Shown here piece by piece: positions 1 through 8,071 of a stretch of 64,000 bases of DNA. The notes below the pieces were generated by a model, which saw nothing but the letters and a program-made list of their open reading frames with translations, searched no databases and was not told the DNA's origin. The stretch comes from Metabacillus litoralis. GTDB lineage: Bacteria; Bacillota; Bacilli; Bacillales; Bacillaceae. Positions within the stretch are counted from its first letter, which is position 1; each line of letters starts with the position of its first letter. The DNA lies in assembly GCF_003667825.1 (NCBI RefSeq), contig NZ_CP033043.1:373001-437000 (forward strand), in the 5' to 3' direction. A program made the translations under genes and the position numbers.

Positions 1-2
1 CT

Positions 3-62
3 GATATTCTTGCAGAATATCATTGGGAAAATCACGAGGCAAAAGAAGTAAATGGACAATGA
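3..62 (+). CDS. C-terminal end of a truncated gene
   Basis: The third frame from the left edge is open and ends at a TGA (60-62), giving about 19 residues rich in acidic, His and Asn residues. A hairpin terminator follows 15 bases later, which suits a real gene end. The fragment is too short to assign a family. The other two forward frames give less protein-like composition. Confidence is low. Confidence 0.35.
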   Translation, partial: DILAEYHWENHEAKEVNGQ

Positions 63-77
63 CAGGATCAGGTGTAA

Positions 78-115
78 AGCAAAAGCCGGAGTTCTATTGA
101 AAACCGGCTTTTGCT
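78..115. terminator. bidirectional Rho-independent terminator
   Basis: A perfect 12-bp stem (AGCAAAAGCCGG with CCGGCTTTTGCT) encloses a 14-base loop. T-rich sequence lies within and after the stem on both strands. It separates the gene entering from the left and the permease gene converging from the right. Confidence 0.75.
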
Positions 116-137
116 GTATATGGAACCAAACGGTGCA

Positions 138-1493
138 TCAATAATATTTCATTTTGGTAGAAGATTTAGGACTTTTCCAATGCTTTCTCATAATTAAACA
201 CACAATCCCGATAATGGTAACAAATAATATACTTACATAAAAACCAGGTCGAATTGATTTTTCTAATAAAGTTCCGCTGATAGCAGCGAGAAGAAGTAAC
301 AAGCCAATATATCCTAAAATCTTATTCCAGACTTTTAGCTTCAGAAGTTTAAATGAGGAACAGATAATAAAGATCCAATTGTATAGCAGCAAAATTCCTG
401 CTGCTGTTGTAATGTATTCATAAATTTTTCCAGGTAACAGTAAAGCAGTAACAATTGAGGCAATAAGCCCAACCGTTGCAAGAATTAATGAAGGTAAGGG
501 TAAGCTTTTAAACGTTAATTTTTTTGAAAATACAGCTGGTGCATCGCCGTCATCAGCAAGAGTAACAAGGAGGTTTGTTACTCCATATAAAGCGGCTGTC
601 ATGGTAGAAAAACCAGCGATAATAATGGCGCCGTTAAAAACATGTGGGAAAAAGGCCAAATTAAAATCAGATAAAGCTGTGACAAATGGGCTTTCTTTTT
701 CACTAAATTTATCAAATGCAACTAGTGAAACAGCGAGTCCTAACGATAAAACATATACGGAAGTTAAGCTTATTAACATCAAAGATCCAGCTTTTGGTGC
801 GTCCTTTTTATCCTTTAATTGCATTGCTTTTAATCCAATAACTTCAATACCGCCATATGCATAAAAGGCATAAATGAGTGAAGCATAAAAGCCTTTAAAA
901 CCATCAGGGAAAAGTTCCTTTGGTGCGACAGGTACACCTGTTGGTTTTGCGTCACCGCCACCTATCCATCCGAAGAGTGCGGCAAAGGCAAGAATGATGA
1001 ACATAAGAATCGCAGCAAATTTTACAACAGCAAAAATGTCTTCCATTTTATCAAACCCACTCGTTCCAGAGATGACAACAAGGATGGAAAGTACAGCATA
1101 TCCTGCTGAGAAAATCCATAAAGGAACATTAGGAAACCAAAATTGTGACAAAATAGCTAGTGCTGTTAATTGACTTCCCATGACAAGAATATTGGAGCTC
1201 CAATAATTCCATCCACAACCAAATGCAGCCCACTTACCAAATGCTTTTCCAGCATAATAGCAAAATGAGCCTTCCTGCGGGTCTTTAGCGGTCATTTTTG
1301 CTAAAACGTTATAAACAATAAAAGTACCAAGTGCAGCTAATAAAAAGGAAAAAACGATGGAAGGTCCAGCGATTTTAACTCCAATTCCAGACCCAAGAAA
1401 ATAACCGGTTCCAATAGTACATCCAATTCCAATGAGTGATAACTGCCACCACTTCAAGTTGCCTTGTGATGTGTTATTCGCAGATTTTCCCAT
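138..1493 (-). CDS. APC-family amino acid permease
   Basis: A 451-residue integral membrane protein of the amino acid-polyamine-organocation superfamily, a secondary transporter in the cytoplasmic membrane. The N-terminal segment carries the family hallmark: a glycine-rich unwound helix 1 (IGIGCTIGTGYFLGSG, about residues 21-36). About 12 hydrophobic segments follow. The EGSFCYYAGKAFG stretch near residue 74 matches the conserved region of amino-acid permeases. The length is usual for the family. An AGGAGGG ribosome site lies about 8 bases before the ATG. The gene stands alone and converges on the hairpin at 78-115. The substrate cannot be told from sequence. Confidence 0.85.
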   Translation of the reverse strand: MGKSANNTSQGNLKWWQLSLIGIGCTIGTGYFLGSGIGVKIAGPSIVFSFLLAALGTFIVYNVLAKMTAKDPQEGSFCYYAGKAFGKWAAFGCGWNYWSSNILVMGSQLTALAILSQFWFPNVPLWIFSAGYAVLSILVVISGTSGFDKMEDIFAVVKFAAILMFIILAFAALFGWIGGGDAKPTGVPVAPKELFPDGFKGFYASLIYAFYAYGGIEVIGLKAMQLKDKKDAPKAGSLMLISLTSVYVLSLGLAVSLVAFDKFSEKESPFVTALSDFNLAFFPHVFNGAIIIAGFSTMTAALYGVTNLLVTLADDGDAPAVFSKKLTFKSLPLPSLILATVGLIASIVTALLLPGKIYEYITTAAGILLLYNWIFIICSSFKLLKLKVWNKILGYIGLLLLLAAISGTLLEKSIRPGFYVSILFVTIIGIVCLIMRKHWKSPKSSTKMKYY

Positions 1494-1593
1494 ACAATAC
1501 CCTCCTAAAACTCCCTAATAATTAGGGTTTCAAAGAATCGATTTTATTATGTAAAGTTTCGGTTGCTTTCAGAAATAGAAGGCTAAGCATCAT

Positions 1594-1620
1594 TTAAAAA
1601 CCCCTTACACTAGTAAGGGG
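1594..1620 (-). terminator. terminator of the GvpU-like gene
   Basis: An 8-bp perfect stem (CCCCTTAC/GTAAGGGG) has a 4-base loop. On the minus strand it is followed by a run of five T. It lies directly after the stop of the minus-strand gene at 1628-2059. Confidence 0.8.
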
Positions 1621-1627
1621 AATATAA

Positions 1628-2059
1628 TTAGACAAGCGAATTGAAGGAAAAGCCATCAACTGCTGAAATTCTTCCTCTCCACCATGTACCGCGGTTAGGA
1701 GTTTCTTGACTGTTTGTATTTAGATATTTCGCATCTTTAAGATGAATAAAGGTGAAAGGAGTCGAATTGTCTTTGGACTCTTGATCAGATTCTTCTTGTT
1801 TCTGCTTTGCGTATTCTTCTTTTAAATCATGAAACTTCTTTGAAATAATTTTTGACATCGTACTATCATGAAAATTCTTCGATGCTTCTGTGATTCCTTC
1901 ATAATAGGCAGTTGCCCCAATAAGAGTTCCTGAGACAACAGTTCCGTTTACACTTAAAGTAACATCAACTTCAACTCCGTCTTGCTCAACAAGATCTAAA
2001 AACATCAAAATTATAGCATCATCAGTACCTGTTTGTTCTTGCTCTTTTTCTTTTGCCAT
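1628..2059 (-). CDS. GvpU-like accessory protein
   Basis: A 143-residue soluble protein. It has a charged N-terminus, a central beta-rich part (VTLSVNGTVVSGTLIG, about 33-48), a lysine/glutamate-rich coiled linker (about 70-95), and a C-terminal block with FIHLKDAKY and a WWRGR motif near residue 127. The tail pattern resembles the gas-vesicle accessory protein GvpU of Bacillus as I remember it; this is recognition by eye. No other gvp gene is present, so if the family call is right this is a stand-alone homologue and need not act in gas vesicles. The start ATG follows a GAGGTG ribosome site. It has its own terminator and appears monocistronic. Confidence 0.55.
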   Translation of the reverse strand: MAKEKEQEQTGTDDAIILMFLDLVEQDGVEVDVTLSVNGTVVSGTLIGATAYYEGITEASKNFHDSTMSKIISKKFHDLKEEYAKQKQEESDQESKDNSTPFTFIHLKDAKYLNTNSQETPNRGTWWRGRISAVDGFSFNSLV

Positions 2060-2197
2060 ATTGAAACACCTCGCTAATAACCGTTGGTAAACTTATCATG
2101 CCCTAAAAACCAGAGTATTCTTACTCCATTTTTTAACATTTAATCATAGTGGACAACTCCCTTCATATAATGTACAAGTCGGGTAAAAAGGGAGTGT

Positions 2198-2842
2198 GTG
2201 GTTTCATTGAGTATCAGCATATTAATTAGTTACATTTTTTTAGGATTATCCTTAGCTGCTCCGATTGGTCCAGTTAATTCTGCTCGATTAGATAAGGGAA
2301 TAAAAAATGGATTTTGGCATGCATGGATTGTTGGAGCAGGAAGTATGGTTGCAGATGCTTTTTTTATGCTCTTTGTTTACCTAGGTATGGTGAATTTTTT
2401 AGATATACCCATTGTCCAAATTTTTCTATGGTTGTTTGGTGGATTTATTCTTATTTATTCAGGTATTGAGAGCATTCTAGGTGTGAACAAGGTTAATCTA
2501 ACAATAAGTCGTAAAAAGGATTCCTTAACAAAATGCTTTTTTACTGGGTTTATGATGTCTATAACAAGCCCACTTTCTATTTTGTTTTGGTTAGGCATTT
2601 ATGGCTCAGTATTAGCTAAGACGATCCAAATGAACGGTACAAGCCAGCTGCTGGTTTACAGCTGCATGATTTTTGTCGGGTTAACATTGTGGGACGTTTT
2701 TGTTGCTGGTCTTACAACAGGATTCCGTAAATTTTTAAATGATACAAGCTTAAAAGTAATCTCCATTATATCTGGTGCTTCATTACTAGGGTTTGGACTA
2801 TATTTTGGTTATCAAGGGCTGAAAGCACTCTTTCATTTCTAA
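2198..2842 (+). CDS. LysE/RhtB-family exporter
   Basis: A protein of about 211-214 residues with six hydrophobic segments. It carries the LysE-family signature near the N-terminus (SLAAPIGPVNSAR, about 18-30). Members export amino acids or small metabolites across the cytoplasmic membrane. A second conserved stretch (SITSPLSILFWLG, about 120-132) fits the family. The start is uncertain: GTG at 2198 is only 3 bases from the AGGGAG site, while an in-frame TTG at 2207 is about 12 bases away. The gene is monocistronic and ends at a strong terminator. The exported substrate is unknown. Confidence 0.85.
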   Translation: MVSLSISILISYIFLGLSLAAPIGPVNSARLDKGIKNGFWHAWIVGAGSMVADAFFMLFVYLGMVNFLDIPIVQIFLWLFGGFILIYSGIESILGVNKVNLTISRKKDSLTKCFFTGFMMSITSPLSILFWLGIYGSVLAKTIQMNGTSQLLVYSCMIFVGLTLWDVFVAGLTTGFRKFLNDTSLKVISIISGASLLGFGLYFGYQGLKALFHF

Positions 2843-2876
2843 CCCTGAAGAAATGTTTTTGACCATTACAGTTAGC

Positions 2877-2909
2877 AAAGCGATTGCCTTTATTCAATCG
2901 CTTTTTTCT
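2877..2909 (+). terminator. terminator after the LysE-type exporter
   Basis: A 10-bp stem (AAAGCGATTG/CAATCGCTTT) with an 8-base loop is followed by a run of T residues. Confidence 0.85.
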
Positions 2910-2963
2910 TTTAAACTTATATTATTAAGAGGAAAAAGCTAATGTGGGTGAAGGGAGAAACTT

Positions 2964-3767
2964 ATGACATCGATAATTAAATTAAAACACGTTTCACTTA
3001 AAAGAAATGGTCAATGGATTTTAAAGGATATTAATTGGGAGATCCAAAAGCATGAAAATTGGGTATTGTACGGATTAAATGGAGCTGGAAAAACAGCGCT
3101 CTTAAATATGCTTTGTGCGTACTATTTTCCAACTGAAGGAGATGTGAAAGTCTTAGGGAAGGCATTTGGTCATGATTATTTAGCGGAAAAACTTCGTCAA
3201 AAAATAGGACTAGTATCGACAAAACTACAACAGAAATTTTATCCATCAGATACTGCTTTTGAAATTGTATTAAGTGGTGCTTTTGCTTCAATCGGACTTT
3301 ATGAGAAACCAACAGAAGAAATGAGACAAAAAGCGATTGAACTATTAAAAGAACTAAGCAGTTTACATTATGCGGATAGAGCATATGAAACGTTGTCACA
3401 GGGAGAAAGGCAGCGAGTTTTGATTGCTCGAGCATTAATGACAGAGCCAGAGCTGTTAATTTTAGATGAACCGACAACAGGTTTAGACTTTCTTGCACGT
3501 GAACAGCTATTAGAATCCATAGAAGCTATGATGAAAAAGGAATCTGCACCAACTCTTCTTTATGTTACTCATCATGTTGAAGAGATCTTGCCAATTTTTT
3601 CTCATACTCTTTTATTAAAAAGGGGAGAAGTATTCGATTCTGGTGAAACAAAAGAGATGCTATCTGCCAGGAAGCTTTCAGCTCTTTTTGAATCTGATGT
3701 TTCAGTCATCTGGGATGAAGGACGTGCAAGCTTAAGGAAGAAAGTTCAAACCATGGATTTAGAATAG
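2964..3767 (+). CDS. ylmA: YlmA-type ABC transporter ATP-binding protein
   Basis: A 267-residue stand-alone ABC ATPase. The Walker A motif GLNGAGKT is at residues 37-44, the signature LSQGE is near 144, and Walker B with the following glutamate (LLILDEP) is near 165. A switch histidine lies in YVTHHVEE. Length and layout resemble B. subtilis YlmA, an ABC ATPase without a known membrane partner; no permease gene is adjacent here. It probably couples ATP hydrolysis to a transporter or another process encoded elsewhere. The ATG follows a GAAGGGAGA ribosome site. It is separated from the next gene by about 70 bases without a clear terminator. Confidence 0.75.
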   Translation: MTSIIKLKHVSLKRNGQWILKDINWEIQKHENWVLYGLNGAGKTALLNMLCAYYFPTEGDVKVLGKAFGHDYLAEKLRQKIGLVSTKLQQKFYPSDTAFEIVLSGAFASIGLYEKPTEEMRQKAIELLKELSSLHYADRAYETLSQGERQRVLIARALMTEPELLILDEPTTGLDFLAREQLLESIEAMMKKESAPTLLYVTHHVEEILPIFSHTLLLKRGEVFDSGETKEMLSARKLSALFESDVSVIWDEGRASLRKKVQTMDLE

Positions 3768-3836
3768 TACTCGCTCTTTCTTAATAAAAATAGAAATAAG
3801 GCCTACATCTCTTACGATTTTTAAGGAAGTGTTCCA

Positions 3837-5225
3837 ATGTTTTTAAAATCCTTTGAAACGAAACAAATGCTTGAGGCGATTTTAGAAAGTATTGATGAGG
3901 GGATCCATGCTGTTAATTCTGAAGGAGTCACAATTTTTTATAATCAAGTAGCTGCGAAACACGACGGAGTTGAAATGGAGGAAGTACTTGGGAAACATGT
4001 TCTTGAGGTATTTCCTTCATTAAATAAGCAAACAAGTACCTTGCTTAAGGTTATTGAGACAGGAAATACAATTTATCAGCAATCTCAGACCTATAAAAAT
4101 AGTAAAGGTCAGCTAATTGATACGGTAAATACTACATTACCTATTAAAGTTGGGAATAACGTTGTTGGGGCTGTCGAAATTGCTAAGGACTTTACAAAAG
4201 TGAAACAACTTTCTCAAAAGCTTCTTGAACTTCAAGAAAAAATGAATGGACTGCAATCAAGGCCAATATCCACTTCAGGAGCAAAGTATGAGTGGGACCA
4301 TTTTGTAACTGCATGTGAAGAAATAAAAGACTTAAAGAGGTTGGCTAAAAAAGCTGCCACTAGTACATCACCGGTTATGGTATATGGTGAGACTGGAACA
4401 GGAAAGGAGTTAATGGTTCAAGCCATTCATAATGGTTCCATAAGAAAAGATGGACCATTTATTGCTCAAAATTGCTCTTCTTTACCTGAATCCTTGCTTG
4501 AAAGTATTTTATTTGGGACGAAAAAGGGGAGTTACACAGGAGCGGTCGATCGGGCAGGATTATTTGAACTTGCTCATGGTGGAACGCTGTTTTTAGATGA
4601 GATTCATACAATGCCATTAGATTTTCAGGCAAAGCTATTACGAGTCCTGGAAGATGGGATTATTAGGCGAGTGGGAGGTGTTGATTCATATTCAGTAGAT
4701 GTAAGAGTTATTGTCGCGATGAACGAGCATCCTTATATTTGTATGGAAAAGAAGCAATTAAGGACTGATCTATACTATCGGCTAAATGTATTTTTTCTTG
4801 AAATTCCTCCTTTAAGAAAGAGAACTGAAGATATCCCTCTATTAATTCATCATTTTATTCAAAAATATAACTATAATTTTGGTAAACTTGTCATTCATAT
4901 TGATGAGAAAGTGATATCACTGTTAGAAAGTCATTCTTGGCCAGGAAATGTTAGGGAGCTTGAACATGTAATTGAATATGCGATGAACATGGTAGAAAAT
5001 GAGGATACAATAACTATCCACCACTTACCTTCATTTATTAAAGATAAAGTTCCTGCTGAGAAGGTTGTAATGAAATCCTTTCGTGAAGTTGTTGAGAAAA
5101 CAGAGAAAGACTTAATTCAACAAGCTTTACAAAAAACAAGTGGAAATGTGCTTAAGGCCTCCGAGATCCTTGAACTCCCAAGACAAACTCTTCAATATAA
5201 AATGAAAAAATATAAAATTCACTAA
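3837..5225 (+). CDS. PAS-AAA+-Fis sigma-54-dependent activator of the kam cluster
   Basis: A 462-residue enhancer-binding protein. A PAS sensor domain covers about residues 10-125. The sigma-54 interaction AAA+ domain covers about 155-385, with Walker A GETGTGKE near 184, a sigma-contact loop reading GSYTGA (GAFTGA variant) near 231, and FLDEIH as Walker B. The last about 45 residues form a Fis-type helix-turn-helix. It would bind upstream repeats and drive RNA polymerase-sigma-54 at the -24/-12 promoter at 6283-6300. It shares its layout with RocR at 47501-48916. The ablB gene follows by about 16 bases. I infer a ligand linked to lysine metabolism, sensed by the PAS domain. Confidence 0.88.
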   Translation: MFLKSFETKQMLEAILESIDEGIHAVNSEGVTIFYNQVAAKHDGVEMEEVLGKHVLEVFPSLNKQTSTLLKVIETGNTIYQQSQTYKNSKGQLIDTVNTTLPIKVGNNVVGAVEIAKDFTKVKQLSQKLLELQEKMNGLQSRPISTSGAKYEWDHFVTACEEIKDLKRLAKKAATSTSPVMVYGETGTGKELMVQAIHNGSIRKDGPFIAQNCSSLPESLLESILFGTKKGSYTGAVDRAGLFELAHGGTLFLDEIHTMPLDFQAKLLRVLEDGIIRRVGGVDSYSVDVRVIVAMNEHPYICMEKKQLRTDLYYRLNVFFLEIPPLRKRTEDIPLLIHHFIQKYNYNFGKLVIHIDEKVISLLESHSWPGNVRELEHVIEYAMNMVENEDTITIHHLPSFIKDKVPAEKVVMKSFREVVEKTEKDLIQQALQKTSGNVLKASEILELPRQTLQYKMKKYKIH

Positions 5226-5241
5226 AAATGAGGTGGATACA

Positions 5242-6093
5242 ATGACCTTGTCTTCCGAAACGAAGTTAATTTCAACATCTCGGTATGTCATGCAACTGTA
5301 TTTAGATTATTTTAATGAACGAATTCGAGTCGATCATTACCGGGGAAATATGACAATGATTTTGCAGGAAATAGAAAGATTAAGCCTAGAAAATACCTTT
5401 CAAAAAATAATTTTTTACACACGCCCTGAGCAATGGATGGATCTCTTATCAAAAGGATATGAGATGGAAGCAGTCATAAAAGGATATTTTAATGGAGCAG
5501 ATAACATGATTATGACGAAGTATATAGATGATAAACGAAGAACAAGTGAACACTGGATTCAAGAGAATACTATTCTTGAAAAAGTCTTTCAAAAAGAAAG
5601 ACAAATAAATCAAACAGACTTACCTGCTCATTATCATTTCCGAAAAGCAGAAATCAACGATGCTGAACAACTGGCCGATTTATATGGCAAGGTATTTGAA
5701 ATTTATCCAACACCGATGAATAATAAAGACTATGTAAAAAAACTGATTAATGCCGGCAATCTTTTTTATGTAGTGGAGAGCAATAACTTATTAGTTAGTG
5801 CTGCTTCTGCAGATGTGAACATTGATTTTAAAAATGCTGAGTTAACTGACTGTGCAACATTACCAGAACATAGAAAGTACGGGTTAATGAAAATGCTGCT
5901 ATTATTTCTTGAAACAGATTTACGTAATAATGGGATTTTTTGTGCGTTTTCAATTGCGAGGTCACTATCCTTTGGGATGAATGCAGCATTTTATCAGCTC
6001 GGTTATGAATATAATGGGAGATTGACTAAGAACTGTTATATATTTGATAAGCTTGAAGATATGAACGTATGGGTGAAAGATCTCTCTCATTAA
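5242..6093 (+). CDS. ablB: beta-lysine N6-acetyltransferase (AblB/YodP)
   Basis: A 283-residue enzyme whose C-terminal half (about 130-270) is a GNAT acetyltransferase domain (LPEHRKYGLMKMLL acetyl-CoA loop). It is expected to acetylate beta-lysine, the product of KamA, to N6-acetyl-beta-lysine using acetyl-CoA. An open frame extends to GTG 5233, but the AGGTGG ribosome site overlaps that codon, so ATG 5242 is the better start. It sits between the sigma-54 activator and the sigma-54 promoter. It is therefore likely co-transcribed with the regulator rather than with kamA, an unusual split of the KamA/AblB pair. Confidence 0.8.
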   Translation: MTLSSETKLISTSRYVMQLYLDYFNERIRVDHYRGNMTMILQEIERLSLENTFQKIIFYTRPEQWMDLLSKGYEMEAVIKGYFNGADNMIMTKYIDDKRRTSEHWIQENTILEKVFQKERQINQTDLPAHYHFRKAEINDAEQLADLYGKVFEIYPTPMNNKDYVKKLINAGNLFYVVESNNLLVSAASADVNIDFKNAELTDCATLPEHRKYGLMKMLLLFLETDLRNNGIFCAFSIARSLSFGMNAAFYQLGYEYNGRLTKNCYIFDKLEDMNVWVKDLSH

Positions 6094-6164
6094 CTGCCAA
6101 GTTTTTAACATGCTGCCGAATTTTTAGCAAGTTTAACAGATGTGATTTGCCCGAATCTTGGCAA
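6094..6164 (+). promoter_or_regulatory. candidate upstream activating sequences for the sigma-54 activator
   Basis: Two tandem 19-bp copies lie at 6094-6112 and 6113-6131 (CTGCCAAGTTTTTAACATG and CTGCCGAATTTTTAGCAAG, 15 of 19 identical). A related dyad TTGCC-N8-GGCAA lies at 6147-6164. They sit about 120-190 bases before the -24/-12 promoter, the usual enhancer distance. Binding by the upstream activator is inferred. Confidence 0.5.
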
Positions 6165-6282
6165 TGGCAGTTCTTTTTTATAAAAAGAAAGTTATTTCTT
6201 TATAAACATTCGAACTAAATTTATTTTAAAAAACGGTTAATCATAACGGTTTATCTAAAGGAAATGGTTTCCCTTCTTATAG

Positions 6283-6300
6283 TTGGCACAAATCTTGCTT
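6283..6300 (+). promoter_or_regulatory. sigma-54 (-24/-12) promoter of the kamA operon
   Basis: TTGGCAC-N5-TTGCTT matches the sigma-54 consensus TGGCAC-N5-TTGC, with correct GG to GC spacing. It lies 43 bases before kamA and downstream of a sigma-54 activator gene. Confidence 0.9.
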
Positions 6301-6342
6301 AATAAATTGTGAATAACAAAATGTAAGGGGGAAATCTTCAGT

Positions 6343-7728
6343 ATGCATGATTTATATAAACCGGACCGTCATTGGAAAGAAATTAGTTTATGGAAAGATG
6401 TCACGGATGAAAAATGGAATGATTGGATTTGGCAGCTAACAAATACAATCCGAACTCTTGATGATTTAAAGCAAGTCATTGACTTAACACCTGAGGAAGA
6501 AGAGGGTGTTAAAATATCTACAAAAACGATTCCACTCAATATTACTCCTTATTATGCATCACTTATGAATCCAACTGATACGAGATGTCCAATTCGAATG
6601 CAATCTGTTCCGATTAGCCAAGAAATAAAGAAAACGAAGTATGACTTGGAAGATCCGTTAGAGGAAGATGAAGATTCTCCTGTAGCAGGTTTAACACATC
6701 GTTATCCAGATCGTGTACTTTTCCTCGTCACCAATCAATGCTCCATGTATTGCCGTTACTGTACCCGCCGTCGTTTTTCGGGGCAAATTGGGATGGGGGT
6801 GCCTAAGAAGCAACTAGATGGTGCAATAGACTATATTCGCAATACACCAGAAGTTAGGGATGTTCTTTTATCTGGTGGAGATGGACTTTTAATAAATGAC
6901 ACAATTTTAGAATATATCTTAAAAAACTTGCGTGAAATCCCACATGTGGAAATCATTCGGATTGGCACAAGAGCACCTGTTGTGTTTCCGCAACGAATAA
7001 CTGAAAACCTTTGTAACATTTTAAAAAAATATCATCCTGTTTGGTTAAACACACACTTTAATACGTCTATTGAGATAACAGAAGAATCTAAGCGTGCTTG
7101 TGAAATGCTTGTTGATGCAGGTGTGCCTGTCGGCAATCAGGCTGTTATTTTAGCAGGAATTAATGACAGTGTTTCGATTATGAAAAAGCTCATGCATGAC
7201 TTGGTGAAAATTAGAGTCCGCCCTTATTACATTTATCAGTGTGATCTCTCAGAAGGGATCGGTCACTTTAGAGCGCCGATTTCAAAAGGATTAGAAATTA
7301 TCGAAGGCTTACGAGGACATACGAGCGGTTATGCTGTTCCAGCCTTCGTCGTTGATGCACCTGGTGGTGGAGGGAAAATTACATTACAACCAAACTATGT
7401 CATTTCGCAAAGTCCGACTAAAACGGTACTACGCAACTTTGAAGGTGTAATCACAACGTATCCCGAACCAGAAAAGTATATTGCAGGGCGTGCAGATGAT
7501 TACTTTAATGAGATTTATGGAGGGGAAATGATTAAACCGTCTAAAACAGGTATTACCTCTCTTTTAAATGATGAGAAATTTAACCTTGTACCAGAGTCAT
7601 TAGAACGTCTTCACCGTAGACAAAGCTTCCAAGAAGATCCAAATTATTCATCATTAAAAGAAAAGCGAGAAAAGCGTGATGAATTAAAGGAGAAAAAGTT
7701 TCAGGCACAACAAAAGAAAGAAAGTTAG
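6343..7728 (+). CDS. kamA: L-lysine 2,3-aminomutase
   Basis: A 461-residue radical-SAM, PLP-dependent enzyme that interconverts L-lysine and L-beta-lysine in the cytoplasm. The 4Fe-4S motif CSMYCRYC is near residue 135, GGDGL near 180 binds SAM, and PGGGGK near 345 holds the PLP lysine. The C-terminus is lysine/glutamate-rich, as in Bacillus KamA. The ATG follows GTAAGGGGG. It is the first gene of the sigma-54-driven operon. A homologous gene set in B. subtilis is reported to be under mother-cell sporulation control, so the control here looks different. Confidence 0.93.
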   Translation: MHDLYKPDRHWKEISLWKDVTDEKWNDWIWQLTNTIRTLDDLKQVIDLTPEEEEGVKISTKTIPLNITPYYASLMNPTDTRCPIRMQSVPISQEIKKTKYDLEDPLEEDEDSPVAGLTHRYPDRVLFLVTNQCSMYCRYCTRRRFSGQIGMGVPKKQLDGAIDYIRNTPEVRDVLLSGGDGLLINDTILEYILKNLREIPHVEIIRIGTRAPVVFPQRITENLCNILKKYHPVWLNTHFNTSIEITEESKRACEMLVDAGVPVGNQAVILAGINDSVSIMKKLMHDLVKIRVRPYYIYQCDLSEGIGHFRAPISKGLEIIEGLRGHTSGYAVPAFVVDAPGGGGKITLQPNYVISQSPTKTVLRNFEGVITTYPEPEKYIAGRADDYFNEIYGGEMIKPSKTGITSLLNDEKFNLVPESLERLHRRQSFQEDPNYSSLKEKREKRDELKEKKFQAQQKKES

Positions 7729-7767
7729 GTAACAAACAGAGGTAAAAGGGAGGTGTCATTATTTTAA

Positions 7768-8040
7768 ATGAAATGTGAATGGTGTGAATCCGCTAATGTA
7801 ATAAACATAACCTGTACAGTTTTTTGGGAACTGCCTGATGGTACACGTGCTATTGAAATTACCGACACGCCTGGTGTGAAATGTACCTCATGTGGAATGG
7901 AATATCAAGATGAAAAGATAATTGAGGAGCTAGAAGATCAGCTGTATTTGATTGATACGAAGAAAGTAGATAAAGTGATTTCTTTCCACTCATTGATGAC
8001 AATGCCTAGGTTATTAAAACGTAACTATTTTAAATTTTAA
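7768..8040 (+). CDS. yokU: YokU-family zinc-finger protein
   Basis: A 90-residue protein with two CxxC pairs (C3/C6 and C39/C42), like the N-terminal zinc domain of YgiT-type proteins. YokU in B. subtilis is likewise encoded beside kamA, which supports the name. Its function is unknown; zinc binding is inferred from the cysteines. It lies 39 bases after kamA with an AAGGGAGGTG site about 12 bases before the ATG, and belongs to the same operon. Confidence 0.7.
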   Translation: MKCEWCESANVINITCTVFWELPDGTRAIEITDTPGVKCTSCGMEYQDEKIIEELEDQLYLIDTKKVDKVISFHSLMTMPRLLKRNYFKF

Positions 8041-8071
8041 GGTTGCTTATGTAAAAGAAAGAGGCGATCGT

